Source: Clostridium ljungdahlii
Lineage (GTDB): Bacteria > Bacillota > Clostridia > Clostridiales > Clostridiaceae
NCBI RefSeq assembly: GCF_001636845.1
Contig: NZ_LITT01000063.1
Coordinates: 62,001-126,000 of the forward strand
Reading direction: 5' to 3'
Length of the DNA: 64,000 nucleotides
Below are positions 1-10,416 of the stretch, one piece after another. Both the position numbers and the translations under genes were made by a program. The notes beneath the pieces are model-generated. The model was given only the letters and a program-made list of their open reading frames with translations, did no database searches and had not been told where the DNA came from. Within the stretch, counting starts at the first letter, position 1; each line of letters opens with the position of its first letter.

Positions 1-690
1 AGATCCTCTAGCAATGTTCACTATGTAAACTCCATTTTTCATACTTTTAAATAAGTTTTCATTTACTAAATGATTGGTTTTCTTAGTATAGGGAATAGAC
101 ACTACTACTATATCAGATAACTTTAACATATCTTCTACATTTTCCAAAGAGAAACACTTATCAAAATGTTCCACATCACTGCCCTTTGTATTTAAGCCTA
201 AAATTTTTACACCAAATGATTTCAATCTACTTGCCGCTTCTTTAGCTATACTACCTGTACCTATAAATCCTACCGTTTTGTCCCACAATTCCAATATTCC
301 CATATCCATTTTCCAGATCTTATTTTTTTGCTTTTCATAGAACTTCTGACTGTGCTTTAGCATTTCTAATATCTTTAATACTATCCATTCTCCCATAGGT
401 ATGCTATATCCACCCTTATTATTAGTCAAAATTATATTTTTCTTCCTAATATCATCCTTGGGAACCTGATCTATTCCAACACTAAAAAGCTGTATCCATT
501 TTAGCTTGTTCATTTTACCTATATCTAAAGTTTTAAAAGGATCATAGCATAACAAAACCTCTGCATCCTTAAATTCATCCTTATAATACAAATTGTCATC
601 TTCAACTACTTCTATGTCATATCCCAATCTTTGTATGCCGCTGATACTTTTATTTCCAAAATCACGAGTACACAGTAATTTAATTTCCAT
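1..690 (-). CDS. D-isomer-specific 2-hydroxyacid dehydrogenase, partial
   Basis: The reading frame starts at an ATG (688-690) and runs open off the left edge, so the C-terminus is missing. The N-terminal 100 residues resemble the substrate lobe of phosphoglycerate dehydrogenase-like enzymes. The NAD-binding GFIGTGSIA motif follows near residue 130, and the frame leaves the window in NIARGS, the usual NxARG motif before the catalytic arginine/histidine region. The family reduces 2-keto acids or oxidises 2-hydroxy acids with NAD(H). The substrate cannot be told. It reads in the same direction as the fab operon, 38 bases after accA, so it may be co-transcribed. Confidence 0.8.
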   Translation of the reverse strand, partial: MEIKLLCTRDFGNKSISGIQRLGYDIEVVEDDNLYYKDEFKDAEVLLCYDPFKTLDIGKMNKLKWIQLFSVGIDQVPKDDIRKKNIILTNNKGGYSIPMGEWIVLKILEMLKHSQKFYEKQKNKIWKMDMGILELWDKTVGFIGTGSIAKEAASRLKSFGVKILGLNTKGSDVEHFDKCFSLENVEDMLKLSDIVVVSIPYTKKTNHLVNENLFKSMKNGVYIVNIARGS

Positions 691-728
691 AAGACTCACC
701 CCTATAAAATTAAATAGCTAAAATCCAC

Positions 729-1574
729 TTATTCCATAAACTTACCCATTTTTCTAAATTTATTGTACCTTTCCTCGAGTAACTCTTCTTTAGATCTTTT
801 CCTAAGTATACCTATTTTTTCTATAAGTTCTTCTTTTATGGTGTCGGACATTTTATCTACATCTTTTTGTGCCCCTCCTGCAGGTTCCTTTAATATTTTA
901 TCTATTATACCGTATTTTTTTAAATCTTGAGCTGTAATTTTCATAATCTCAGCTGCTTCCTTAGCTTTGGAAGCATCTTTCCATAGTATACCTGCAAAAC
1001 CTTCCGGGGTTAAAATAGAATATATAGAATTCTCCAGCATCCAAACTGAATCCGCTACAGCAAAAGCAAGAGCACCTCCGCTTCCACCTTCTCCAACTAT
1101 TATAGATATTATAGGTACTTTTAAATTAAACATCTCCATCAGATTTTTGGCTATTGCCTCTCCCTGTCCTCTTTCCTCTGCTTCCATGCCGCAAAAGGCT
1201 CCAGGCGTATCTACAAAGCATATAATAGGCCTATCAAACTTATCTGCCTGTTTCATGAGTCTTAATCCTTTTCTATATCCGTCAGGCTCCGGCATACCAA
1301 AATTTCTCTTTATATTCTCCTGTGTATTCCTACCTTTTTGCTGGGCCACAATGGTTACAGGCTCACCATTTAACAATCCAATGCCTCCTACTACAGAAGG
1401 ATCATCATTAAAATATCTATCTCCATGAAGCTCCATAAAAGAGTCAAATATTCTATTTATATAATCAAGTGAAGTTGGCCTTTCTATCATTCTAGCTAAA
1501 GTAACTCTATCCCACGCATTTTTACTCTCAAATTTTTTATTAAAAATTTTTTGAACCTTTTCCAATTTTTCCAT
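729..1574 (-). CDS. accA: Acetyl-CoA carboxylase carboxyltransferase subunit alpha
   Basis: It forms the carboxyltransferase with AccD and moves the carboxyl group from carboxybiotin to acetyl-CoA, making malonyl-CoA for fatty-acid synthesis. The crotonase-like core is visible: DTPGAFCG, then the glycine-rich oxyanion loop [10 protein letters not shown], then [11 protein letters not shown]. An upstream in-frame ATG at 1592 would place the ribosome site (AGGAAG) inside the gene, so I start at the ATG at 1574, 7 bases after that site, giving 281 residues. It is the last fatty-acid gene of the operon, 27 bases after accD. Confidence 0.95.
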   Translation of the reverse strand: MEKLEKVQKIFNKKFESKNAWDRVTLARMIERPTSLDYINRIFDSFMELHGDRYFNDDPSVVGGIGLLNGEPVTIVAQQKGRNTQENIKRNFGMPEPDGYRKGLRLMKQADKFDRPIICFVDTPGAFCGMEAEERGQGEAIAKNLMEMFNLKVPIISIIVGEGGSGGALAFAVADSVWMLENSIYSILTPEGFAGILWKDASKAKEAAEIMKITAQDLKKYGIIDKILKEPAGGAQKDVDKMSDTIKEELIEKIGILRKRSKEELLEERYNKFRKMGKFME

Positions 1575-1601
1575 ATAAGAGCTTCCTTTCATTTAGAAAA
1601 T

Positions 1602-2477
1602 TTACCTATTCCTATTATGAATATACAATATCTTCTTCAAGGTACTCTTTAAATTTTCCCTTGAAACTATACTATCTACAAATCCATGTTTTAATAGAAA
1701 TTCTGCACTTTGAAATCCCTCAGGAAGTTTTTGCTTTATGGTCTGCTCTATTACTCTCTTTCCTGCAAATCCCACAAGTGCTCCAGGTTCTGCTAAAATT
1801 ATATCGCCAAGCATAGCAAAACTTGCTGTAACTCCACCAGTAGTAGGATCTGTAAGAACCGATATATATAAAAGTCCTGCATCATTCAACCTGTTTATAG
1901 CTCCACTTATCTTTGCCATCTGCATTAATGAAAAAATACCTTCCTGCATTCTGGCTCCTCCAGAAGCTGTAAAAATAATTAGAGGTATTTTTAACTCAAT
2001 AGCTTTTTCTACAGCTCTGGTAATTTTCTCTCCTACTACAGAACCCATACTTCCCATCATAAAATTACTATCCATAACACAAATTACTGCAGACTCTCCT
2101 CCTATGGTACCCTTTCCTGTAATTACAGCTTCTTTGAGATTAGTCTTTTTCTGCATATTGCTGATTTTATCTTCATATCCTTTAAATCCTATAGGATTAG
2201 TAGATGTCATGTTTTCATCAAATTGGCAAAAGCTATCCTTATCTGTTATAAGATCTATTCTTTCTTTAGCATTCATCCTAAAATGATGCTTGCAATACTG
2301 GCATACTCTATTATTTTTTTCCAAATCTTGCTTATACAGTACCTTACCACATCCATCACATTTTACCCACATTCCATTTGGTATACTTGGCTTTGAATCT
2401 AAATCTTCATGGATATTATTTAAAGCCCTCTGACTAACTGTAATATATTTTGTTTTTTTAAAGAATTTATTTAACAA
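1602..2477 (-). CDS. accD: Acetyl-CoA carboxylase carboxyltransferase subunit beta
   Basis: Partner of AccA. An N-terminal four-cysteine zinc ribbon is present (CDGC near residue 40 and CQYC near residue 60). The carboxyltransferase core follows with [12 protein letters not shown] and [17 protein letters not shown], which bind acetyl-CoA and form the oxyanion hole. At 291 residues it has the usual length. The start is a TTG 7 bases after AGAGGTGA. Four acc genes occur in this operon, so the whole multi-subunit carboxylase is encoded here. Confidence 0.95.
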   Translation of the reverse strand: MLNKFFKKTKYITVSQRALNNIHEDLDSKPSIPNGMWVKCDGCGKVLYKQDLEKNNRVCQYCKHHFRMNAKERIDLITDKDSFCQFDENMTSTNPIGFKGYEDKISNMQKKTNLKEAVITGKGTIGGESAVICVMDSNFMMGSMGSVVGEKITRAVEKAIELKIPLIIFTASGGARMQEGIFSLMQMAKISGAINRLNDAGLLYISVLTDPTTGGVTASFAMLGDIILAEPGALVGFAGKRVIEQTIKQKLPEGFQSAEFLLKHGFVDSIVSRENLKSTLKKILYIHNRNR

Positions 2478-2578
2478 GCTTTATCACCTCTCTTATAAGA
2501 TTGACCACCAAATCGTAAATAGTCAATTTATTTTATAGTAAAGCAATATAACTATTTTACTACAAATAAAGGAAGGAA

Positions 2579-3922
2579 TTAATACTTGAAATTATTTTCT
2601 ATAAACTTTGTATCATAAGTTCCTTCTATAAATTCCTTACTATCTATGAGTTCAAATTGGAAGTCTATATTGGTACTAACTCCTTCTATAATAAATTCTC
2701 CCAGGGCTCTCCTCATTCTACATATAGCCTCATCTCTATCTTTTCCATATACAATGAGCTTTGCTATCATAGAATCATAATAGGGAGGAATATTATATCC
2801 CGAGTACACTGCACTATCTACTCTTACATTAAAACCTCCAGGTACATATAAGTCTTTTATCTTTCCTGGAGAAGGCATAAAACCTCTTTTTACATCTTCT
2901 GCATTTATTCTGCATTCTATAGAATGGCCGGTTATTTTCACATCCTCTTGAGAAAAATCCAACTTTTCACCTGCTGCAATTTTTATCTGTTCTTTTACAA
3001 GATCTATACCTGTTACCATTTCTGTTATAGCATGTTCTACTTGAATACGAGTATTCATCTCCATGAAATAGTAATTATTATTTTTGTCTAAAAGAAATTC
3101 TACAGTTCCAGCATTATTATAATGTACAGCCTTTGCTGCCCTTACAGCTGTTTCTCCCATGGATTTTCTAAGTTCTTCCGTAACTACCTTGCTGGGTGCT
3201 TCTTCCATTACTTTTTGATTTCTTCTCTGCATGGAACAGTCTCTTTCTCCCAGATAAACTACATTTTCAAAATTATCTCCAAGTATCTGAATTTCTACAT
3301 GCTTTGGCCTTTCTATAAACTTTTCCAAGTATATAGTATCATCTCCAAAGGCTGCACTAGCTTCAGCTTTAGCATTTTCATAATTTTTTATAATCTCGGA
3401 TTCATCATATACAACTCTTATACCACGTCCACCACCGCCTGCAGAGGCTTTTATCATAACAGGATATCCTATTTTTCTTGCAGTTTCCAAAAGTTCTTCA
3501 TTTGTTTTTATAGCACCATCTGACCCTGGAACGATAGGAACTCCTGCCTTTCCCATTATATCTCTGGCATTAGACTTATTGCCCATATTGTCAATGCATT
3601 CCGGAGTAGGTCCTATAAAAGTAATATTACACTGTTCACATATGCTTGCAAACTTACTGTTTTCAGATAAAAAACCAAATCCAGGATGAATTGCTTGCGC
3701 TCCTGATAAAACTGTGGCACTTATTATATTTTGTACGTTTAAATAACTTTCTTTAGGAGACGCCGGTCCTATACATATGGCTTCATCTGCCATCTGAGTG
3801 TGAAGTGCATCCCTATCTGCTTCTGAATACACTGCTACAGTTTCTATTCCCATTTCCCTGCAAGCTCTAATTATCCTAACTGCTATTTCTCCTCTATTGG
3901 CAATCAAAATCTTATTAAACAC
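2579..3922 (-). CDS. accC: Biotin carboxylase subunit of acetyl-CoA carboxylase
   Basis: ATP-dependent carboxylation of biotin on AccB using bicarbonate. The ATP-grasp layout is complete: N-terminal domain starting FNKILIANRGEIAVRI, glycine-rich ATP loop KASAGGGGRGIRV near residue 160, EMNTRIQVEH near residue 290, and the C-terminal biotin carboxylase domain. Length 447 is typical. It starts at a GTG with AGGAG upstream. It lies between accD and fabZ, the order common in clostridial fab operons. Confidence 0.96.
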   Translation of the reverse strand: MFNKILIANRGEIAVRIIRACREMGIETVAVYSEADRDALHTQMADEAICIGPASPKESYLNVQNIISATVLSGAQAIHPGFGFLSENSKFASICEQCNITFIGPTPECIDNMGNKSNARDIMGKAGVPIVPGSDGAIKTNEELLETARKIGYPVMIKASAGGGGRGIRVVYDESEIIKNYENAKAEASAAFGDDTIYLEKFIERPKHVEIQILGDNFENVVYLGERDCSMQRRNQKVMEEAPSKVVTEELRKSMGETAVRAAKAVHYNNAGTVEFLLDKNNNYYFMEMNTRIQVEHAITEMVTGIDLVKEQIKIAAGEKLDFSQEDVKITGHSIECRINAEDVKRGFMPSPGKIKDLYVPGGFNVRVDSAVYSGYNIPPYYDSMIAKLIVYGKDRDEAICRMRRALGEFIIEGVSTNIDFQFELIDSKEFIEGTYDTKFIENNFKY

Positions 3923-3946
3923 TTTTAAAATTCAACTCCTGACAAT

Positions 3947-4402
3947 TTAATTTTTGTCTCCTATCATAAACAACAATTCACCTTCAGCAGCTTTTTTACC
4001 TTCCACATAGGCTACTGCCTTTCCAATTCCTGCAGGTCCTTTAATTTTTACAATCTCTGCTTCTAATTTAAGTGTATCCCCAGGCACTACCTTTCTTCTG
4101 AATTTTGCCTTATTTATTCCTCCAAAGAAAGCTATTTTTCCTTTAAATTCTTCTTTGCTTAAAATAGCTACAGCTCCAGCCTGAGCTAATGCTTCTATTA
4201 TAAGTACTCCAGGCATTACAGGTTCTTCTGGAAAATGTCCCTGAAAAAAATATTCATTAGCAGTAACATTCTTATATGCTATAACTTTTTTACCTGGCTC
4301 CATATATGTTACCTTATCTAACAAAAGAAATGGATATCTATGAGGAATAATTTGTTTTATTTCATTTATTCCAAAATTCACATTAAACTCATCTTGTTCC
4401 AT
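3947..4402 (-). CDS. fabZ: (3R)-hydroxyacyl-ACP dehydratase FabZ
   Basis: Dehydrates 3-hydroxyacyl-ACP to trans-2-enoyl-ACP in the elongation cycle. It has the hot-dog fold signature: [11 protein letters not shown], then the active-site loop [20 protein letters not shown] with catalytic His and Glu. Length 151 is normal. The ribosome site GGGAGG lies before the ATG. No fabA or fabN is visible in the window, so unsaturated fatty acids must be made by another route or by this enzyme. Confidence 0.95.
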   Translation of the reverse strand: MEQDEFNVNFGINEIKQIIPHRYPFLLLDKVTYMEPGKKVIAYKNVTANEYFFQGHFPEEPVMPGVLIIEALAQAGAVAILSKEEFKGKIAFFGGINKAKFRRKVVPGDTLKLEAEIVKIKGPAGIGKAVAYVEGKKAAEGELLFMIGDKN

Positions 4403-4424
4403 AAGTATTCTCCTCCCTCATCTA

Positions 4425-4937
4425 TTAAGCTTCAGTTTTTATTTTAAATAGTGGCTGACCATACTCTACCATCTGTTCATTCTTAGCTAAAATATCCACT
4501 ACTTCTCCATCTACCTCGCTTTGAATCTCATTCATAAGTTTCATAGCTTCTATTATACACAGAGTGTCTCCTTTTTTTACTTTAGATCCTACATTTACAA
4601 AAACAGGTTTTTCAGGTCCTGACGAATTATAAAAAGTACCTACTATAGGTGACTTTACTTCTTTTATACTGTTATCTTCTATATTGTCATCTTTTTTTTC
4701 CTCAGCTTTTTTAACCTTATCTATATTATCTTCTTTTATTTCAATTTTGTCACTTTGTTTTTCAAAAACAGGTTTTACATTTTCTCCATTTTCTTTTACT
4801 ATGTTTACCTGTTTTATGTTTCCTTCTTCGCCCTGCTTTTTCATAATTATAGATACGTTATCCCAATTAACTTCTAGATATCCAAGCTTTGAATCATCCA
4901 TAGTTTTTATCATATTTTCAATTGCTTTAAAGTCCAT
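4425..4937 (-). CDS. accB: Biotin carboxyl carrier protein of acetyl-CoA carboxylase
   Basis: Carries the biotin that shuttles CO2 between AccC and AccA/AccD. The C-terminal 75 residues form the biotinyl domain with EAMKLMNE, whose lysine is biotinylated. The N-terminal part is followed by a long charged Lys/Glu/Asp-rich linker (about residues 45-90), as is usual in BCCP proteins. Length 170. It follows fabF by 2 bases. Confidence 0.95.
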   Translation of the reverse strand: MDFKAIENMIKTMDDSKLGYLEVNWDNVSIIMKKQGEEGNIKQVNIVKENGENVKPVFEKQSDKIEIKEDNIDKVKKAEEKKDDNIEDNSIKEVKSPIVGTFYNSSGPEKPVFVNVGSKVKKGDTLCIIEAMKLMNEIQSEVDGEVVDILAKNEQMVEYGQPLFKIKTEA

Positions 4938-4939
4938 AT

Positions 4940-6178
4940 TTACTCACTCCACTTTTTTAATAAAATCACTGCATTATGTCCACCAAATCCTAAAGAATTA
5001 GACATAACATATTTAAGCTCAGCTTCTCTTGCCTTGTTTGGAACATAATCTAAGTCACATTCCTCATCCTGAACTTTATATCCTACTGTAGGAGGTATAA
5101 TTCCTTCTTCTAAAGCCTTAACACTTATTATAGCCTCTATTGCTCCTGCAGCTCCAAGCAAATGTCCAGTCATTGATTTTGTAGAGCTTATAGGTATATT
5201 CTTAGCATAATCTCCAAAAGCTTTTTTAATTGCCTCTGTTTCAACTTTATCATTTATCTTTGTACTTGTTCCATGAGCATTTATATAAGATACTTCTTCT
5301 TTTTCAATTTCAGCTTCTTCTATAGCAAGGCTCATAGCTCTTGCTGCACCTTCACCACCTGGTGCTGGTGATGTCATATGATATGCATCACATGTAAAAC
5401 CATATCCAACTAATTCCGCATATATTTTAGCTCCTCTTTTTTGAGCATGTTCTAATGACTCCAATATCAATATACCAGAACCTTCTCCCATTACAAATCC
5501 ATCCCTTTCCTTATCAAAAGGAACAGATGCTCTTTTAGGATCTGTGCTCTTAGTTAAAGTAGTTGCTGCAGCAAATCCAGCCATAGACAATGGTGTAATG
5601 CATGCTTCAGTTCCACCTGCTATCATTACATCCGCAAGATTATTTTTAATCATTCTAAAAGCTTCACCAATACAATTTGTACCTGTGGCACAAGCTGTAA
5701 CTATATTGCTGCATGGTCCCTTAGCTCCAAATTTTATAGCTATATTTCCAGCAGCCATATTGCTTATAATCATCGGTATAAATAAAGGAGTTATTCTATT
5801 AGGTCCTTTTTCCTCTAACACAGAATGTTGTTTTTCTATAGTTCCTATTCCACCTATACCTGAACCAATAACTACTCCAAATCTTTCTTTCTCTACGCTT
5901 TCAATATCAAGTTTAGAATCTTCTACAGCTTCCATTGCTGAAACCATAGCAAATTGACAAAATCTGTCAAACCTTTTTGATTCTTTTCTGTCTAAATGTT
6001 CATGTGGATCAAATCCTTTAACTTCAGCTGCAACTTTTGCTTTATAATTTTCTGCATCAAAAGCCTTAATAAAATCTATTCCACAAACTCCATTTTTTAT
6101 ATTATTCCAAAATGTATCGGTATCATTTCCTACTGGTGTAATTGCCCCGAGCCCTGTAATTACTACTCTTTTTTTCAT
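4940..6178 (-). CDS. fabF: 3-oxoacyl-ACP synthase II
   Basis: Condenses malonyl-ACP with a growing acyl-ACP. The thiolase-fold catalytic triad is visible: Cys in TACATGTN near residue 160, His in [11 protein letters not shown] and His in [13 protein letters not shown] use the ATG at 6178 (412 residues) because the protein then begins [10 protein letters not shown] as in other FabF proteins. A TTG (6190) and a GTG (6187) lie upstream in frame and cannot be excluded. Confidence 0.95.
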   Translation of the reverse strand: MKKRVVITGLGAITPVGNDTDTFWNNIKNGVCGIDFIKAFDAENYKAKVAAEVKGFDPHEHLDRKESKRFDRFCQFAMVSAMEAVEDSKLDIESVEKERFGVVIGSGIGGIGTIEKQHSVLEEKGPNRITPLFIPMIISNMAAGNIAIKFGAKGPCSNIVTACATGTNCIGEAFRMIKNNLADVMIAGGTEACITPLSMAGFAAATTLTKSTDPKRASVPFDKERDGFVMGEGSGILILESLEHAQKRGAKIYAELVGYGFTCDAYHMTSPAPGGEGAARAMSLAIEEAEIEKEEVSYINAHGTSTKINDKVETEAIKKAFGDYAKNIPISSTKSMTGHLLGAAGAIEAIISVKALEEGIIPPTVGYKVQDEECDLDYVPNKAREAELKYVMSNSLGFGGHNAVILLKKWSE

Positions 6179-6204
6179 ATCTTTCACCAACCCTTAAAAA
6201 TTTT

Positions 6205-6951
6205 TTACATTACCATTCCACCGTCTACGTTTATTACCTGACCTGTTACATAATCTGCACTAGGGGATGCTAAAAAAGCTACTACGTTTGCTACATTTTC
6301 AGCACTTCCAAATTTTTTTAAAGGTATATTATTCAATGTAGTATCTTTAACTTTATCTGAAAGAACTTCTGTCATATCGGTTTTTATAAAACCAGGTGCT
6401 ACAGCATTCACATTTATTCCTCTTGATGCTAATTCTCTAGCTGTAGATTTTGTAATACCTATTATTCCAGCTTTTGCTGCAGAATAGTTTACTTGGCCAG
6501 CATTCCCTGTAACTCCTACTACTGAAGATATACTTATTATTTTACCACTTCTCTGTTTAACCATTATAGGACTTACATGTCTTATACAATTAAAGGCTCC
6601 TTTTAAATTTACCTCTATTACCTTATCAAAGTCTTCTTCTTTCATTCTAAGTATCAGTCCGTCTCTAGTTATTCCTGCATTGTTTACGAGTACATCTATT
6701 CTACCAAAAGTATCTACTGCTTGCTTCATAATATTTTTTGCATCTTCAAATATACTTACATCACCCTGCACTGCAATAGCTTCAGAACCTCTTTCCTTAA
6801 TTTCACCTATTACTTCTTCTACTGAATTTAAGCTGCTTCTATAATTAACTACTATATTAAATCCGTCTTCTGCTAATTTAAGTGCAATGGCTCTTCCAAT
6901 GCCTTTAGCTCCACCTGTGACTACCGCTACCTTTTTACTAACAATATCCAT
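6205..6951 (-). CDS. fabG: 3-oxoacyl-ACP reductase
   Basis: NADPH-dependent reduction of 3-ketoacyl-ACP. It is a short-chain dehydrogenase with the TGGAKGIGRAIA cofactor loop, NNAGITRD, the catalytic serine in SISSVVG, and the YSAAKAG Tyr/Lys pair. At 248 residues it has the standard length. AGGAG lies 7 bases before the ATG. It sits 10 bases downstream of fabD. Confidence 0.96.
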   Translation of the reverse strand: MDIVSKKVAVVTGGAKGIGRAIALKLAEDGFNIVVNYRSSLNSVEEVIGEIKERGSEAIAVQGDVSIFEDAKNIMKQAVDTFGRIDVLVNNAGITRDGLILRMKEEDFDKVIEVNLKGAFNCIRHVSPIMVKQRSGKIISISSVVGVTGNAGQVNYSAAKAGIIGITKSTARELASRGINVNAVAPGFIKTDMTEVLSDKVKDTTLNNIPLKKFGSAENVANVVAFLASPSADYVTGQVINVDGGMVM

Positions 6952-6961
6952 TTTAGTTCTC

Positions 6962-7900
6962 CTATCTATTTTTTAATTCTTCCACAGTAGAATTTAATGA
7001 TTTAATATCCTGAACATTTAATATAAGGGCTTTTCTGTCTATTTTTCTTACAAATCCACTCAAAACTTTTCCAGGCCCTATTTCTACAAAAGTATCTACC
7101 CCTGCTTCAAGCATAGTATTTATACTTTTTTCAAAGAGTACGGTACTCATAACCTGCCTTTTCAAATAAGGTTTTACCTTATCTAGTTTTTCAATTACCT
7201 CCCCTGTAACATTTGTTACAACTGGAATAGAAAATTCCTTAAGGGATAATTTACTTAATTCTCCTTCTAACTTTTCTGCTGCTGGCTTCAACATAGAAGT
7301 ATGAAAAGGTCCGCTAACTGAAAGCTCTATAGCTCTGCGAGCTCCTTGCTCTTTTGCTAGCTTGCAAGCAGCTTTTACCGCTTCTATTTCTCCTCCAATT
7401 ACTACCTGACCCGGGCAGTTCATATTTGAAGTTTCAACTATACCAAAAGTAGAACTATCCTCACATATTTTTTCCACTTTTGCATAATCTAATCCTAGTA
7501 TTGCAGCCATTGTACCAATACCTTCAGGCACTGCCTCCTGCATATACTTTCCTCTCTTTTTAACTAGGGAAACTGCTTCTTTAAATCCCATAACACCACT
7601 GCATACAAGAGCTGAATACTCACCAAGACTTAAACCTGCTGCTATATCAGGCTTAATTCCAAAGTCCTCCAATGCTCTTAAAGCTGCTATACTTGTAGCT
7701 AAAATTGCAGGTTGGGTATTTTCAGTTTTGTTTAGATTTTCTTCCGGACCTTCAAAGCACAGATTACTTATTGAAAAATCCAATACCTCATCCGCATCTT
7801 TAAACACATTTTTACATACATCTATATTTTCAAAAAGGTCTTTTCCCATACCTACGTACTGGGCTCCCTGTCCCGAAAATAAGAAAGCTATTTTACCCAT
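6962..7900 (-). CDS. fabD: Malonyl-CoA:ACP transacylase
   Basis: Loads malonyl groups onto acyl carrier protein. It begins KIAFLFSGQGAQYVGMG, has the nucleophile elbow GLSLGEYSAL with the active serine near residue 90, and the catalytic histidine in SGPFHTSML near residue 200. A strong GGAGG lies 5 bases before the ATG at 7900. The alternative upstream TTG at 7912 overlaps that site and is rejected, leaving 312 residues. Confidence 0.95.
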   Translation of the reverse strand: MGKIAFLFSGQGAQYVGMGKDLFENIDVCKNVFKDADEVLDFSISNLCFEGPEENLNKTENTQPAILATSIAALRALEDFGIKPDIAAGLSLGEYSALVCSGVMGFKEAVSLVKKRGKYMQEAVPEGIGTMAAILGLDYAKVEKICEDSSTFGIVETSNMNCPGQVVIGGEIEAVKAACKLAKEQGARRAIELSVSGPFHTSMLKPAAEKLEGELSKLSLKEFSIPVVTNVTGEVIEKLDKVKPYLKRQVMSTVLFEKSINTMLEAGVDTFVEIGPGKVLSGFVRKIDRKALILNVQDIKSLNSTVEELKNR

Positions 7901-7921
7901 ATATACCTCCAAATATTATTT

Positions 7922-8860
7922 TTAAAACATATTTTGAACTCTTTTTAAGTTCTCTTGAGTTTCTTTAAATATTTCCTGAATAATCTCATCACAGCTTTGT
8001 TCTTTAAATACAAGTCCTGCTATCTGACCTGCCATAACAGAACCGTTATCTACGTCTCCTTCACGAACTGCTCTTGATAAAGCTCCTCTTCCTAATTTCT
8101 CATATTCTTCCATAGATGCCCCATTTTTTTCTAAAAGCTGAAATTTTCTAACTAGTTTGTTTCTAAGAACACGAACAGGGTGACCTGTAGCTCTGCCTGT
8201 AACTTGAGTATCTATGTCTTTTGCTTTCAAAACTTTCTCTTTATAATTTTTATGGACTGTACATTCATTTGCAACTAAAAATCTAGTTCCAAGCTGTATC
8301 CCCTGAGCCCCCAACATAAAAGCAGCTGCTGCACCTCTTCCGTCTCCAATACCACCTGCTGCAATTACAGGAATACTTACAGCATCTACTACTTGAGGTA
8401 CTAATGCCATAGTAGTAAGCTCTCCTACGTGTCCCCCAGATTCACAACCTTCTGCAATAACTGCATCCACTCCTGCCCTTTCCATTCTTTTAGCTAATGC
8501 TACAGATGCCACAACAGGTATAACCTTTATATCATTTTCCTTCCACATATCTATGTACTTTCCTGGATTTCCTGCTCCAGTAGTTACAACTTTAACCTTT
8601 TCTTCACATGCCATCTTAGCTACTGCTTCAGCTGTTTCTGATAAAAGCATTATATTTACGCCAAAAGGTTTATCTGTAAGTTTTTTCGCCTTTCGTATTT
8701 CATCTCTTACCCATTCAAGTGGTGCATTTCCAGTAATTATTCCAAGTCCTCCTGCATTTGACACCGCAGCTGCTAGAGAGCTGTCTGCAATCCAAGCCAT
8801 TGCTCCTTGAATAATTGGGTACTTTATTCCTACCATATTTGAAAATACAGAATTAATCAT
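7922..8860 (-). CDS. fabK: Enoyl-ACP reductase II (FMN)
   Basis: Flavin-dependent last reduction of the elongation cycle, replacing FabI. TIM-barrel FMN protein of the nitronate monooxygenase/FabK superfamily: PIIQGAMAWIAD at the start, GCESGGHVGE near residue 145, AAGGIGDGRGAAAAFMLGA near residue 180 and QLGTRF. Location within the fab operon supports FabK rather than a nitronate monooxygenase. GGGAGG lies 7 bases before the ATG. A second, longer relative is encoded at 10417-11484. Confidence 0.92.
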   Translation of the reverse strand: MINSVFSNMVGIKYPIIQGAMAWIADSSLAAAVSNAGGLGIITGNAPLEWVRDEIRKAKKLTDKPFGVNIMLLSETAEAVAKMACEEKVKVVTTGAGNPGKYIDMWKENDIKVIPVVASVALAKRMERAGVDAVIAEGCESGGHVGELTTMALVPQVVDAVSIPVIAAGGIGDGRGAAAAFMLGAQGIQLGTRFLVANECTVHKNYKEKVLKAKDIDTQVTGRATGHPVRVLRNKLVRKFQLLEKNGASMEEYEKLGRGALSRAVREGDVDNGSVMAGQIAGLVFKEQSCDEIIQEIFKETQENLKRVQNMF

Positions 8861-8929
8861 AAATTAACCTCCCTTTATCCTCTTTAATTTTTCCTAATAT
8901 CATTCTTAACCTCCAGAGTTTTATATCAA

Positions 8930-9910
8930 TCATGAATTTACCTTTAATATAAATCCTCCATAGGTTAATCCTCCTCCAAAACCTACAATAAGTATTTTGT
9001 CTCCTTTTTTAACTAAGTTTTTTTTGCGAACTTCATCTAGAGCTATCCCTATACTTGCAGCGGAAGTATTGCCATAAGCATCTAAATTTATGTAAAACCT
9101 ATCCATACCTATTTGAAGTTTTTTTGCTGCACATTCTATTATCCTATAATTTGCCTGGTGAGGAATTATATATTTAATTTCTTCTAAAGTACAATCAGCC
9201 TGTTGAAGCAGAGCTTTAACTGATTTTTCTAAAACTTTTACTCCAAATTTAAATATTTCTCTTCCTTCCATTCCAACTACACTCTTAACAGGGCTTATAA
9301 CACCATCAACATAAGGATTGTTTACAGCTACCGCAGGACATGTTAATGAATCTCCCTTACTTCCATCTGATCCAGTATAAGTTGAAAGTATCTGATCTTC
9401 TTCTCCACTTTGCAAAAATGCAGCTGACGCACCATCACCAAATAATATACAAGTGCTTCTATCTTTCCAGTCAAGTATTTTAGAAAATGTATCTGCTCCT
9501 ATGACAAGAACATTTTTAAACCTTCCAGCCCTTATAAATTGAACTGCAATATCCATTGCATATGCAAAACCTGAACAAGCTGCCGATACATCAAAACATG
9601 TGGCATTTACTGCCTTTATATTTTTCTGAACTATACAAGCGGTAGAAGGCATAAAGCTGTCTGGAGTAACAGTTGCAAGTACTATAAGTTCAATATCTTC
9701 TACACTTATTTTAGCATCTTTAATTGCCTCTATAGCTGCTTTTGTTGCCATATCTGAGGTATCTTCTCCTTGAGATATCCTTCTCTCCTTTATCCCTGTT
9801 CTGCTTGTTATCCATTCATCACTGGTATCTACTATGAGAGACAGATCATTATTATCCACAATCTTGGGAGGAACATAGCTTCCTGTACCTGTAATTTCTA
9901 CTTTATTCAT
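8930..9910 (-). CDS. fabH: 3-oxoacyl-ACP synthase III
   Basis: Starts fatty-acid synthesis by condensing acetyl-CoA or another short acyl-CoA with malonyl-ACP. The Cys-His-Asn triad is visible in ACSGFAYAMD, IPHQANYRI and GNTSAAS. I choose the ATG at 9910, 7 bases after AAGGAG, which makes 326 residues. It overlaps the end of the broken MarR gene by 8 bases, indicating translational linkage to the regulator. Confidence 0.95.
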   Translation of the reverse strand: MNKVEITGTGSYVPPKIVDNNDLSLIVDTSDEWITSRTGIKERRISQGEDTSDMATKAAIEAIKDAKISVEDIELIVLATVTPDSFMPSTACIVQKNIKAVNATCFDVSAACSGFAYAMDIAVQFIRAGRFKNVLVIGADTFSKILDWKDRSTCILFGDGASAAFLQSGEEDQILSTYTGSDGSKGDSLTCPAVAVNNPYVDGVISPVKSVVGMEGREIFKFGVKVLEKSVKALLQQADCTLEEIKYIIPHQANYRIIECAAKKLQIGMDRFYINLDAYGNTSAASIGIALDEVRKKNLVKKGDKILIVGFGGGLTYGGFILKVNS

Positions 9911-10378
9911 TATTCTTCTCCTTTGATCCAATTTTTAGATTATACTTTGATCTGAAGAAATTATTGAGTTTCTCCAGTGATTTAATTAAAACCTCTTCTT
10001 CTCCTTCCGTTAACTCTCCTAAGATTTCTTCAACCATATTAGAATGAAATCTATGGTGAACTCTAAATGCAAGTTTCCCTTTTTGGGTCAACTGTATGTA
10101 TACAATTCTTCTATCTTCTTTACTCCTTATTCGTGTAACATATTGTTTTTTTCTAAACGATTTATGGCCGTAGTTAAGGTTCCCAGAGTTATATCTAGTT
10201 GACAGGCAACATCTTTCATTCTATTTGGTTTATACATGCCTATAGCTTCTATAGTGTGTACCTCCGTAACAGATAAATCTTTAAATGTTGCATATTGAAG
10301 GGATTTTTGTTCTATTACTAGAATATCGTTAAAAAGATCTACTAACAATTCATTTATAACATTTATACCTTTGTTCAC
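9903..10378 (-). pseudogene. MarR-family fatty-acid regulator (FabT-like), frameshifted
   Basis: The first half (GTG at 10378) reads as a winged-helix MarR protein through the recognition helix and into the wing, then hits TAA about 10 codons later. The second half continues in another frame, without a start of its own, into the rest of the wing and the dimerisation helix. Adding one A to the A7 run (plus-strand T run 10146-10152) joins them: the frame then reads QYVTRIRSKEDRRIVYIQLT, a textbook MarR wing, and gives 158 residues. The position before fabH matches the MarR-type regulators of clostridial fab operons. It could be a true mutation, a slippage-prone tract, or a sequencing error. Confidence 0.85.
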
Positions 10379-10416
10379 TAGATCACCACTTTGACAATTA
10401 ATTTAAGCCACTTATA

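Noticed and set aside
967..1428. Open frames on the strand opposite to the fatty-acid genes and elsewhere inside genes
   Set aside because: They are mirror frames of well-supported genes, with no ribosome sites and no family motifs.
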